Shown here piece by piece: positions 1 through 5,663 of a stretch of DNA of 6,482 nt (position 1 is its first letter; each line of letters begins with the position of its first letter). Location: assembly GCA_029554925.1 (NCBI GenBank), contig JAKPUV010000630.1, forward strand, positions 1-6,482. Reading direction: 5' to 3'. The notes beneath the pieces were generated by a model. That model was not told where the DNA came from, ran no database searches, and was given only the letters and a program-made list of their open reading frames with translations. This stretch comes from Candidatus Hydrogenedentota bacterium. GTDB lineage: Bacteria > Hydrogenedentota > Hydrogenedentia > Hydrogenedentales > CAITNO01. Both the position numbers and the translations under genes were made by a program.

Positions 1-3000
1 CGCTGGATCGGAGACGGCGGCGCCGTGAGGGTTCGTTACCGTGACCGTGTAGCGCCCGGCATCGGCCGCCGTCACGTTGGACAGGGTCAGCGTGGCGGTG
101 TAAGCACCGGCGACCTGCGTGTCGTCCACCAGGGCGAGGCCGTCCTTGGCCCAGCGGTAAGTGAGTGGCGCGGTTCCGCCCGCCTGAACGCTGAAGGTCG
201 CCGTGCCGCCCGGTGTCGCCGTACGGTCCAGCGGCTGCGCTGTGATGCTGATCCGGCTGCGGACCCTCACCTCCATGGGGGGCGTCGCGAAGGGAAGCCC
301 GCCGTAGGTCACGGCGCACCAGTACACGCCGTCCGCCGCAGGCGACAGGGTTGCCAGGTCCCACACCGCCGCCGCGGGGCCCATCTGCGCCGCCTTCGCC
401 CCGTTGTCCCGCCACCATTGGCATGCCGCCGCGCGCGGCGCCCCCGCCGCCACCGACGCGTCCAGCACCGGCCCCGGGTCGCCCGCATAGCCCAGCACGC
501 TCCCGGCGGGCGGCGCGGCGAAGCCGGGCCACCACACCACGTCGTACTGCGGCGACACGGCCCCGGCGAAGCCGTTGCCCGCCGCGTCCTGCACGTCTGT
601 GCCGAGGGCGATGCCCGTCAGGCCGTCCGGGTTTGTCCCCGCCAGCGTCACGGTCACGGTGTACGACGGGTCCGCGCCGTCCACGGATGCCGTTCCCGCC
701 AGCGCGCCCGTCAGCGACACATCGTCCGCCGTGAACGTCGGGGCCACGGACTCGCTGAAAACCACGCCGTACCGCAGCACCGCCGCCTGTGTCGGCGTCG
801 GGTCCAGCAGCGTCACCGCCGCTGTCGGCGGGGTCGTTTCCAGCAGGATGTCGTCGCAGAGGGCGTCGGCTGAGACATTCCCCGCCGCGTCACGGAACTG
901 GACACACACCGTCTTCGCGCCGTCGCCCGGCGAAAGGGTCCACGGAGCCGTCCCGCCCGCGGGCTTCCAGCCGCTCCACACCAGGTCCTCGTTGCTGAAC
1001 CGCATGTCCACAACCCCGGAACCGGCGCCGTCCGCCCAGGTCAGTGTCAGAACCACATCCGGGTTGTTCGTTCTGGAGGCGAATCCGTTGATTTCCACCG
1101 TCCCCGTCGGCGGTGCCGTGTCCAGCGTGATGCCGTCGCTGATCGCCGCCCCGGACAGATTCCCCGACGCGTCGCGGTACTGGACGTACACCGTCTTGGG
1201 CGCGTCGCCCGGGGTCAGCGTCCACGCGCGGGTGGCCGCGGCCGCCTCCCAGTCCGTCCAGACAAGACCGTCGTGGCTGAACCGCATCTCCGCCACCCCG
1301 GACCCCGCCCCGTCGGCGTAGGTCAGGGAGAGGGTCACCAGGGGCGACGACGTGACCGCCGCCCCGCCGTTGATCGTCACCGTGCCCGTGGGGGGCGTGG
1401 CCTCCAGCGTCGTCGCCGACGCGGACGGGCCGGGCGCCGTCTCCACCCCCGCCCCGTTGCGGGCCGTCACGTCGAAGGCGTAGGCCGTCAGGCCCGCAAG
1501 CCCCGTCACCCTGACGGTGCCCCAGTTCCCCTCGGGCTGCCACACCGGCGCGGTGCCCAGGCCGCCGTCGGCCTGCACCCACTGGCCCGTTGTCGCGCAG
1601 CGCGGGGCATACTCCGTGTTCACCGGATTGCCGCCCCCCGCGCCCACGGCCAGGTCCAGCGTGGTGCCCATGGGCCGCGAAAGCGCCGGTGCGGTGGGCG
1701 TCCCGGCCAGGGTCCACACCGTAACCGGCGACGTCCGCACGCTGTCCCCCGAAGCGTTTACCGCCGCGACCTGGAAGGTGTGCACCGTGTTCGGCGACAG
1801 CCCCGTCTGCGTCCATGAGAACACATCCGGGGCCGTGGTGGTCCGCAGCGTCTCCGGCTCCGACACCCCGGGGTCCGACCACACCCTGAACCCCGTCTCC
1901 GCCGACACCGTGTCCTCCCAGGTCCAGGTGATCCAGTCCGTCCCAACCACCGCCCCCGGGTTCGCCGGCGGCATCGGCAGCGGGTTTTCAACAATCCGCG
2001 CCACATAGGCGCAGGCAGTGTCCTTAAGCGTCTCCTCCCAGCCGCCGTAGAGCCAGCCGGGCGTATCGGTGACCCCTGCGACAAGAACCGCGCCTTCAAC
2101 TGAGGCAGCAACATCCGTCGCTGTTCCCCTTAGAAAGGACGCCCAGTCCTTCACACCGGACGGGGAAAGCTGAAGCACGAAAGTGTTGTCCTCCCCATCA
2201 AGCCCGTCGGCATCCCAGCCGCCGGTCACCCATCCCGTAGAGCGGGTCGTTCCGACGGCGAAGACTCGCCCGGACGCATCCGCGGCGACTGCCACGCCCT
2301 CATCAACCCCCTCCCCGCCGAAAAGGGTGGACCACTCAGGCTGTCCCTCAGGACTGAACTTGGCCGCATACCCGTCCCACAGGCCCTTGAACGAGGTGTC
2401 CCCTCCCCCTTCCACCCACTCGCCGCTTCCAGTGATTCCCGTCACGAAGGCGTTTCCGGACGAATCCCCGCAGACCCCCGTCACGATGCCCCCCACGGAC
2501 CCGCCGAGATAGGTGGACCAGGCATGGCCGCCTTCCGGCGAAAAACGCGCCAGAAATCCGTGCCCGTTTGGGGCCGAATAAACGGTGTTCGAGCCGCCTG
2601 ACACCCACCCTTCCGACTTCGTGTACCCCGCAACGTAGATGAACCCGTCCTCACCGGCGGCCACGCCTCCTCCCCAGTCCAGAGACGCACCTCCGAGGTA
2701 AGTGGACCACAGGTGAGCTCCGGAAGGGGAGAATTTCACCAGAACGGCGTCCATGTTCCCGTTCGGTGTGGTGTCCCAACCGCCGTTTACCCAGTCCACC
2801 TGCCAGACGCCTCCGGCAAAATAGACGTTTCCTCCCATGTCGGCGGCAATCCCACAGGGAACAAACGTGTGGTTCCACACGCCTGAAATCCCCACCGCCC
2901 CGACACCATCCAGATAGGTGGACCACAGATGCCCGCCGCCAGGCGACAGTTTCGCCAGATATCCGGCCGGTCTTGAGCTGCTCTCGGTGTCCCAGCCCCC

Positions 3001-4989
3001 GGAAACCCAGTTCCAGGACTCGGTGAATCCCATCGCATACACGTTTCCGGCGCCGTCCACGGCGACGTCCACACCGTAGTCCCCGGTGTCCCCGCCGAGA
3101 TAGGTGGACCACAGGTGCGCCCCCGCCGGCGAGAGTTTTACCACATACGCATCCTCCCCCCCATTGGCGGTGACATCCCAGCCGCCTTCCGCCATCCCGC
3201 ACCACCCGGAGGTGATGATGCCCGTCATGTAGACGTTTCCGGCGCCGTCCACGACAAGGCCGTGTTGGTCGTGCAGTGACGAACCGCCGAGGTACGTCCC
3301 CCATTGGATGTCCACCGGAACGGGAACGCATTCTGCGGTCAGCATGGCCGTTTCACCGTCGGGGACGGTCACAGACCGCCTGCCCGGCGGGGCGAAGCCA
3401 AACATATCCCTGAACTCAACAGACCATTCCCCCGCCTCCAAGTCCGATGCCGTTTCCCCAATGCTTCTCCAACCATTCCGTCCCGCGATCCGCCAGAGGG
3501 TGCCCGATGCCTCGGGAGGCTCCACGGCAACCCGGAGATCCCCGGTGCCGTCCGTGTGCCGGACCGATGCGACGAACCCGTCGCCATTTCCGTTGTATGA
3601 GTCGTCCCAGCCCCCGTCCAGCCATCCGGCCGCAAAGGTGTATCCCGCGAGATACACGGCTCCGTCGGCACCGGCGGCAATGTCGCACGCGGTGCCCGTG
3701 AGAAGCCTGCTCGACCACAGAGTATCCCCGCTGGCGGACAACCTCGTCACGATCTCTTCGCCGGTGAAGTCGTCCGGCGCGGACCACCCGCCCCCCGCCA
3801 ACCGGAATGGAAGGGCGTGCCCCAGAATGTAAATGCCCCCCTCCCCGTCCACGGCAAGGCGGTAGGCCGCCGTCCCGTCGAGATAGGTGGACCACCTGTG
3901 CGCACCCGCGGGGGAAAACCTCGCCAGGAACCCGTCGCTCCCACCGGCATGAAGAAGGTTGCCCCCGCCCTCCACCCATCCGCAGGATTCCGTCTCCCCG
4001 GCGACAATAACATCCCCCCCGGGCGCCTCGGCAATGCCACGCCCGACATCCTGACCGGCCTCTCCAAGATAGGTTGACCAGAGATGCGCTCCGGAGGGGG
4101 AGAACCGGACAGCAAAGGCGTCACTGTGGCCGGTGTCATATCCGTTGCCGCCGGCATTGTAGGTGGTGTTCCATCCTCCGGAAACCCAGCCGGGGGACTT
4201 GGTGGCCCCTGCCACAAGAATGTCCCCCCCGGAGGATGTTGTGACACTGTGCGCATAATCGTCGCCCCCCCCTCCCATGAAGGTGGACCACTGGTGCGCT
4301 CCGGCAGAAGAGAGTTTCACCAGAAAACCGTCCTCCCATACAGACCCGCCAAACACGGGGCGCCAGCCCCCGCTCACCCAGCCGGAGGAGACCGTCGCTC
4401 CCACAACGCAGACGCCCCCCCAGGCATCCACCGCGATATCATGGGCCAAATCGTCATTCGCCCCCCCAAGATAACTGGACCAGACATGCGCGCCCGCCGG
4501 GGAGAGCTTCACCACGAAACCGTCTCTCGGCCACTGCGGATCCCCGTCCCAGCCCCTGTTCCGGACGACGTCCCACCCCCCGCTCACCCAGCCGGAAGAG
4601 CTGGTGCTGCCTGACACAAGCACGTTGCCCGCGCCGTCCAGGGCGATGCCGGAGGCATCATCCTCAGACTCGCCGCCAAGGAAGGTGGACCAGAGGTGGT
4701 CGCCCGAGGGGGAAAATTTCACCACAAACGCGTCACGTTGGCCGTTCTGCGTGGTGTCCCCCCCTCCGCCCACCCATCCGGAAGAACCCGTGTGCCCCGC
4801 CACATAGACATTGCCTCCTCCGTCCGTGGCAACAACGGCGCACACATCCTCCAACCCGCCCCCGACATAGGTGCCGGACATGATTGACGCGCCGCGGACG
4901 GCGGGGCATGCCGCCACCAGAAGTGCGGGCAGCGCCCGAGAAAGACACGCCTTTCCCAAAAAACGCCTGACCATTCCCTGCGCCATCAT
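1..4989 (-). CDS. Giant secreted protein with two seven-bladed SBBP beta-propellers and Fn3/Ig-like tail (3' end outside window)
   Basis: One open frame of 1663 codons runs from ATG at 4989 to base 1 with no stop, so the C-terminus is missing. Domains by residue: signal peptide 1-34 (RR at 8-9, K13, R18, hydrophobic 19-31); seven SBBP-type repeats 38-475; a PEGA-like beta domain about 484-555; seven more repeats 560-1001; two Fn3-like domains about 1003-1091 and 1095-1196; two tandem Ig-like domains 1198-1385; a Big-type Ig-like domain about 1386-1485; an Ig-like domain 1486-1577 with Cys1523 and Cys1558 placed like a disulfide pair; and an Ig domain 1580-1663. The repeats read roughly D-x-F-V-V-K-x-S-P-x-G-x-H-x-W-S-T-Y-L-G-G, then G-N-V-Y-V-x-G and G-W-V-x-G-G-W. 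The fourteen W-strand motifs all lie in this frame, which argues against frameshifts. No catalytic motif was seen. Family knowledge points to an extracellular scaffold or binding protein; ligand and anchoring are unknown. ATG at 4986 is an equally possible start. Confidence 0.92.
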   Translation of the reverse strand, partial: MMAQGMVRRFLGKACLSRALPALLVAACPAVRGASIMSGTYVGGGLEDVCAVVATDGGGNVYVAGHTGSSGWVGGGGDTTQNGQRDAFVVKFSPSGDHLWSTFLGGESEDDASGIALDGAGNVLVSGSTSSSGWVSGGWDVVRNRGWDGDPQWPRDGFVVKLSPAGAHVWSSYLGGANDDLAHDIAVDAWGGVCVVGATVSSGWVSGGWRPVFGGSVWEDGFLVKLSSAGAHQWSTFMGGGGDDYAHSVTTSSGGDILVAGATKSPGWVSGGWNTTYNAGGNGYDTGHSDAFAVRFSPSGAHLWSTYLGEAGQDVGRGIAEAPGGDVIVAGETESCGWVEGGGNLLHAGGSDGFLARFSPAGAHRWSTYLDGTAAYRLAVDGEGGIYILGHALPFRLAGGGWSAPDDFTGEEIVTRLSASGDTLWSSRLLTGTACDIAAGADGAVYLAGYTFAAGWLDGGWDDSYNGNGDGFVASVRHTDGTGDLRVAVEPPEASGTLWRIAGRNGWRSIGETASDLEAGEWSVEFRDMFGFAPPGRRSVTVPDGETAMLTAECVPVPVDIQWGTYLGGSSLHDQHGLVVDGAGNVYMTGIITSGWCGMAEGGWDVTANGGEDAYVVKLSPAGAHLWSTYLGGDTGDYGVDVAVDGAGNVYAMGFTESWNWVSGGWDTESSSRPAGYLAKLSPGGGHLWSTYLDGVGAVGISGVWNHTFVPCGIAADMGGNVYFAGGVWQVDWVNGGWDTTPNGNMDAVLVKFSPSGAHLWSTYLGGASLDWGGGVAAGEDGFIYVAGYTKSEGWVSGGSNTVYSAPNGHGFLARFSPEGGHAWSTYLGGSVGGIVTGVCGDSSGNAFVTGITGSGEWVEGGGDTSFKGLWDGYAAKFSPEGQPEWSTLFGGEGVDEGVAVAADASGRVFAVGTTRSTGWVTGGWDADGLDGEDNTFVLQLSPSGVKDWASFLRGTATDVAASVEGAVLVAGVTDTPGWLYGGWEETLKDTACAYVARIVENPLPMPPANPGAVVGTDWITWTWEDTVSAETGFRVWSDPGVSEPETLRTTTAPDVFSWTQTGLSPNTVHTFQVAAVNASGDSVRTSPVTVWTLAGTPTAPALSRPMGTTLDLAVGAGGGNPVNTEYAPRCATTGQWVQADGGLGTAPVWQPEGNWGTVRVTGLAGLTAYAFDVTARNGAGVETAPGPSASATTLEATPPTGTVTINGGAAVTSSPLVTLSLTYADGAGSGVAEMRFSHDGLVWTDWEAAAATRAWTLTPGDAPKTVYVQYRDASGNLSGAAISDGITLDTAPPTGTVEINGFASRTNNPDVVLTLTWADGAGSGVVDMRFSNEDLVWSGWKPAGGTAPWTLSPGDGAKTVCVQFRDAAGNVSADALCDDILLETTPPTAAVTLLDPTPTQAAVLRYGVVFSESVAPTFTADDVSLTGALAGTASVDGADPSYTVTVTLAGTNPDGLTGIALGTDVQDAAGNGFAGAVSPQYDVVWWPGFAAPPAGSVLGYAGDPGPVLDASVAAGAPRAAACQWWRDNGAKAAQMGPAAAVWDLATLSPAADGVYWCAVTYGGLPFATPPMEVRVRSRISITAQPLDRTATPGGTATFSVQAGGTAPLTYRWAKDGLALVDDTQVAGAYTATLTLSNVTAADAGRYTVTVTNPHGAAVSDPA
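835..1398 (-). repeat. Tandem pair of Ig-like domains (residues 1198-1291 and 1292-1385)
   Basis: Two back-to-back copies of a 94-residue domain. Each starts P-P-T-G-T-V and contains A-D-G-A-G-S-G-V, M-R-F-S, L-V-W, P-G-D, K-T-V and R-D-A-x-G-N. The invariant methionine of M-R-F-S is at 1235 and 1329. Hand alignment gives about 55 identical residues in 92 aligned positions, so the duplication is fairly recent compared with the other domains. This pattern is common in stalk regions of large bacterial surface proteins, where it extends the chain away from the cell. Confidence 0.8.
1987..3312 (-). repeat. Second set of seven SBBP-type propeller repeats (residues 560-1001)
   Basis: The W-strand motif recurs at residues 563, 627, 689, 761, 824, 886 and 949, a spacing of 62-72. 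The set begins with D-I-Q-W-G-T-Y-L-G-G and ends with A-Y-V-A-R-I-V-E, the same phase as the first ring, so it can also close on itself. Blade 10 is unusual: it carries an extra loop and G-V-W-Q-V-D-W-V-N in place of G-x-T-x-S-x-G-W-V. Blade 14 has lost the acidic turn. At DNA level the plus-strand 11-mer TAGGTGGACCA recurs at the W-S-T-Y strand of several blades, but the rest has diverged. Confidence 0.85.
3325..3540 (-). other. PEGA-like beta domain between the two propellers (residues about 484-555)
   Basis: Between the last strand of ring 1 and the first of ring 2 lies a stretch unlike the blades. It reads L-R-V-A-V-E-P-P-E-A, then W-R-I, G-W-R-S-I-G-E-T-A, L-E-A-G-E-W-S-V-E-F-R-D, and V-T-V-P-D-G-E-T-A. 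The pattern of a proline-rich first strand, a W-R core, L-x-x-G-x-W-x-V-E-F and a final V-T-V-x-x-G resembles PEGA-type and carboxypeptidase-regulatory-like small beta domains. These often sit between repeats in large secreted bacterial proteins. It probably acts as a spacer between the two rings. The family name is by resemblance only. Confidence 0.6.
3565..4878 (-). repeat. First set of seven SBBP-type propeller repeats (residues 38-475)
   Basis: Seven protein repeats of about 59-70 residues. The conserved W-S-T-Y-L type strand begins at residues 38 (S in place of W), 100, 170, 234, 304, 366 and 425. The set opens with that strand (S-G-T-Y-V-G-G) and closes with the D-G-F-V-A-S-V strand at 470-476. 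This is the arrangement expected if the first and last strands complete one blade and close a ring. Length varies mostly in the loop after G-G-W. Blades 6 and 7 are the most degenerate: blade 6 has F-R-L-A-G-G-G-W instead of G-W-V-x-G-G-W, and blade 7 lacks the usual G-G-x-x-D-D turn. The seven-blade fold is inferred from repeat count and the known SBBP family. Confidence 0.85.
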
Positions 4990-4992
4990 GCG

Positions 4993-5006
4993 TCCCTCTC
5001 CCTCCC
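4993..5006 (-). promoter_or_regulatory. Ribosome binding site of the large propeller gene
   Basis: Read on the minus strand, a 14-base all-purine run (GGGAGGGAGAGGGA) ends three bases before the ATG at 4989. Several GGAG/GAGG-like cores fit. This supports initiation at 4989, or at the adjacent ATG at 4986, which only adds one residue of spacing. Confidence 0.75.
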
Positions 5007-5230
5007 GGGCGCCCAACAACCGCCATGCGGAAAAAAGGCGGCTTCACAGCGCCCTGAAGACGTCACCCTCAACCACACATACCAGCCTCCCCCTGATTTC
5101 GAAAGACTGCCGAGGAGACGCCGACCCGCCGCGGCGAACCACGCCCCGATGCTTAATGCTATTCTTCCCGAAACTTCCCACCCCTCAGCAAGCCGATAGT
5201 CCTCCCGAGTGTACTGGTTTACCTGATGGA

Positions 5231-5260
5231 ACTATACCGTGCTTTTCCGGTTTTGCGCAA
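5231..5260 (-). promoter_or_regulatory. Candidate sigma-70-type promoter for the large propeller gene
   Basis: On the minus strand TTGCGC (5260-5255) is followed by an 18-base spacer and TATAGT (5236-5231), which matches the TATAAT consensus at five of six bases. Transcription would start near 5224 and give a leader of about 235 nt before the start codon. The -35 box lies inside the perfect palindrome TTTGCGCAAA (5252-5261), a possible operator. No better-spaced pair was noticed closer to the gene. Promoter rules outside well-studied bacteria are uncertain. Confidence 0.4.
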
Positions 5261-5423
5261 ACGCCTCCGCCCCCTGCGGGACGGTTTGCCGCTTTCAACC
5301 TTGCGGGAAGGGCAGATATGGCCGGATCCCTGGATGATGGGCTGTGATGCACACTCCGCCGATTCTGTTGCCGTTGGGGCATTTTTCTGCGGACGGCGGC
5401 GTTTTTCACGGGTGTCGCGGAGT

Positions 5424-5443
5424 TTTACCGACCGTACGGTAAA
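5424..5443. repeat. Inverted repeat TTTACCG / CGGTAAA
   Basis: Seven-base arms TTTACCG (5424-5430) and CGGTAAA (5437-5443) flank ACCGTA. The centre also contains the perfect palindrome ACCGTACGGT (5431-5440), so ACCG occurs twice in tandem on the left side. It lies just upstream of a promoter-like pair at 5458-5487. There is no T-tract, so it is more likely a protein-binding site than a terminator. Confidence 0.5.
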
Positions 5444-5457
5444 GGCTTGGGCATTAC

Positions 5458-5487
5458 TTGAAATGCGGCCGATCGGCGGATTATGCT
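5458..5487 (+). promoter_or_regulatory. Possible upstream plus-strand promoter for nqrA
   Basis: TTGAAA (5458-5463) and TATGCT (5482-5487) are separated by 18 bases. The -35 matches consensus at five of six bases and the -10 at four. If used it would add a leader of about 170 nt to nqrA. It is weaker than the pair at 5569-5598 and may not be used. Confidence 0.3.
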
Positions 5488-5501
5488 AAAAGCATGATCG
5501 G
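5469..5501. repeat. Interrupted inverted repeat overlapping the upstream promoter-like boxes
   Basis: The right arm AGCATGATCGG (5491-5501) is complementary to a left side split into CCGATC (5469-5474) and ATGCT (5483-5487), separated by the eight bases GGCGGATT. The loop is AAA. The inner 5+5 hairpin overlaps the putative -10 box TATGCT. There is no following T-run, so an operator or leader hairpin is more likely than a terminator. Confidence 0.4.
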
Positions 5502-5568
5502 TCCGGACAGCGGGACGGGCGCGGGCGCGTTTCCGCCGGGCGGCATCCGGTCGGACGTGGCGGAAAGC

Positions 5569-5598
5569 GTGAAATCGAGAACATTTTCTCGATATAAT
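5569..5598 (+). promoter_or_regulatory. Probable promoter of nqrA
   Basis: A perfect -10 box TATAAT (5593-5598) is preceded, after 18 bases, by GTGAAA (5569-5574), a four-of-six match to TTGACA. Transcription would start near 5605, leaving a leader of about 60 nt before ATG at 5664. The weak -35 and the inverted repeat occupying the spacer suggest a regulated promoter. Confidence 0.6.
5574..5593. promoter_or_regulatory. Perfect 8+8 inverted repeat in the nqrA promoter spacer, probable operator
   Basis: ATCGAGAA (5574-5581) and TTCTCGAT (5586-5593) are exact reverse complements around CATT. The repeat fills the spacer between the -35-like and -10 boxes and shares the first T of TATAAT. A dimeric repressor bound here would block RNA polymerase. 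The site does not match a regulator motif that I can name with confidence. Confidence 0.6.
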
Positions 5599-5652
5599 GT
5601 CCCCTGAATGCAGGCGAGAACGCGGTGGCCGGTTTGGATGCGCGCCGCGGGC

Positions 5653-5659
5653 GGAAAGG
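5653..5659 (+). promoter_or_regulatory. Ribosome binding site of nqrA
   Basis: GGAAAGG ends four bases before ATG at 5664. In-frame GTG (5625) and TTG (5634) lie upstream, after the in-frame stop at 5595. However, the ATG gives the N-terminus expected of the family, with I-K-K-G-L-D-I-P-L starting at residue 6. Confidence 0.6.
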
Positions 5660-5663
5660 CGTT

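Larger units (their letters stand above)
4990..5663. other. Divergent intergenic control region without a convincing gene
   Basis: This region separates the two divergent start codons. The part next to the large gene (about 4990-5230) would be its untranslated leader; I see no recognisable riboswitch, RNA gene or terminator there. The part from about 5340 to 5600 is visibly richer in A and T than the genes and holds the promoter-like boxes and inverted repeats listed separately. Short open frames on either strand lack ribosome binding sites and family features. Confidence 0.7.

Noticed and set aside
890..1882. 330-codon open frame on the minus strand, plus long plus-strand frames at 25-873 and 575-1321
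   Set aside because: All overlap the large minus-strand gene in other frames. Their translations are low-complexity Gly/Arg or Pro/Ser-rich, whereas the chosen frame gives coherent Fn3 and Ig-like domains throughout.
2651..3331. 226-codon minus-strand frame with internal repeats (V-H-L-S-R-R type)
   Set aside because: Its repetitiveness is the out-of-frame reading of the propeller repeats. The W-S-T-Y-L strand is in the main frame at every repeat.
2331..4692. CRISPR-like regular recurrence of TAGGTGGACCA at intervals of roughly 180-215 bases
   Set aside because: The spacing is far too long for CRISPR. The recurrences coincide exactly with the codons for the conserved W-S-T-Y strand of each propeller repeat.
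5226..5489. Possible small plus-strand gene of 87 codons in the intergenic region, and a 74-codon frame opposite at 5185-5409
   Set aside because: Neither has a clear ribosome binding site or recognisable features, and both run across the promoter-like boxes and inverted repeats.
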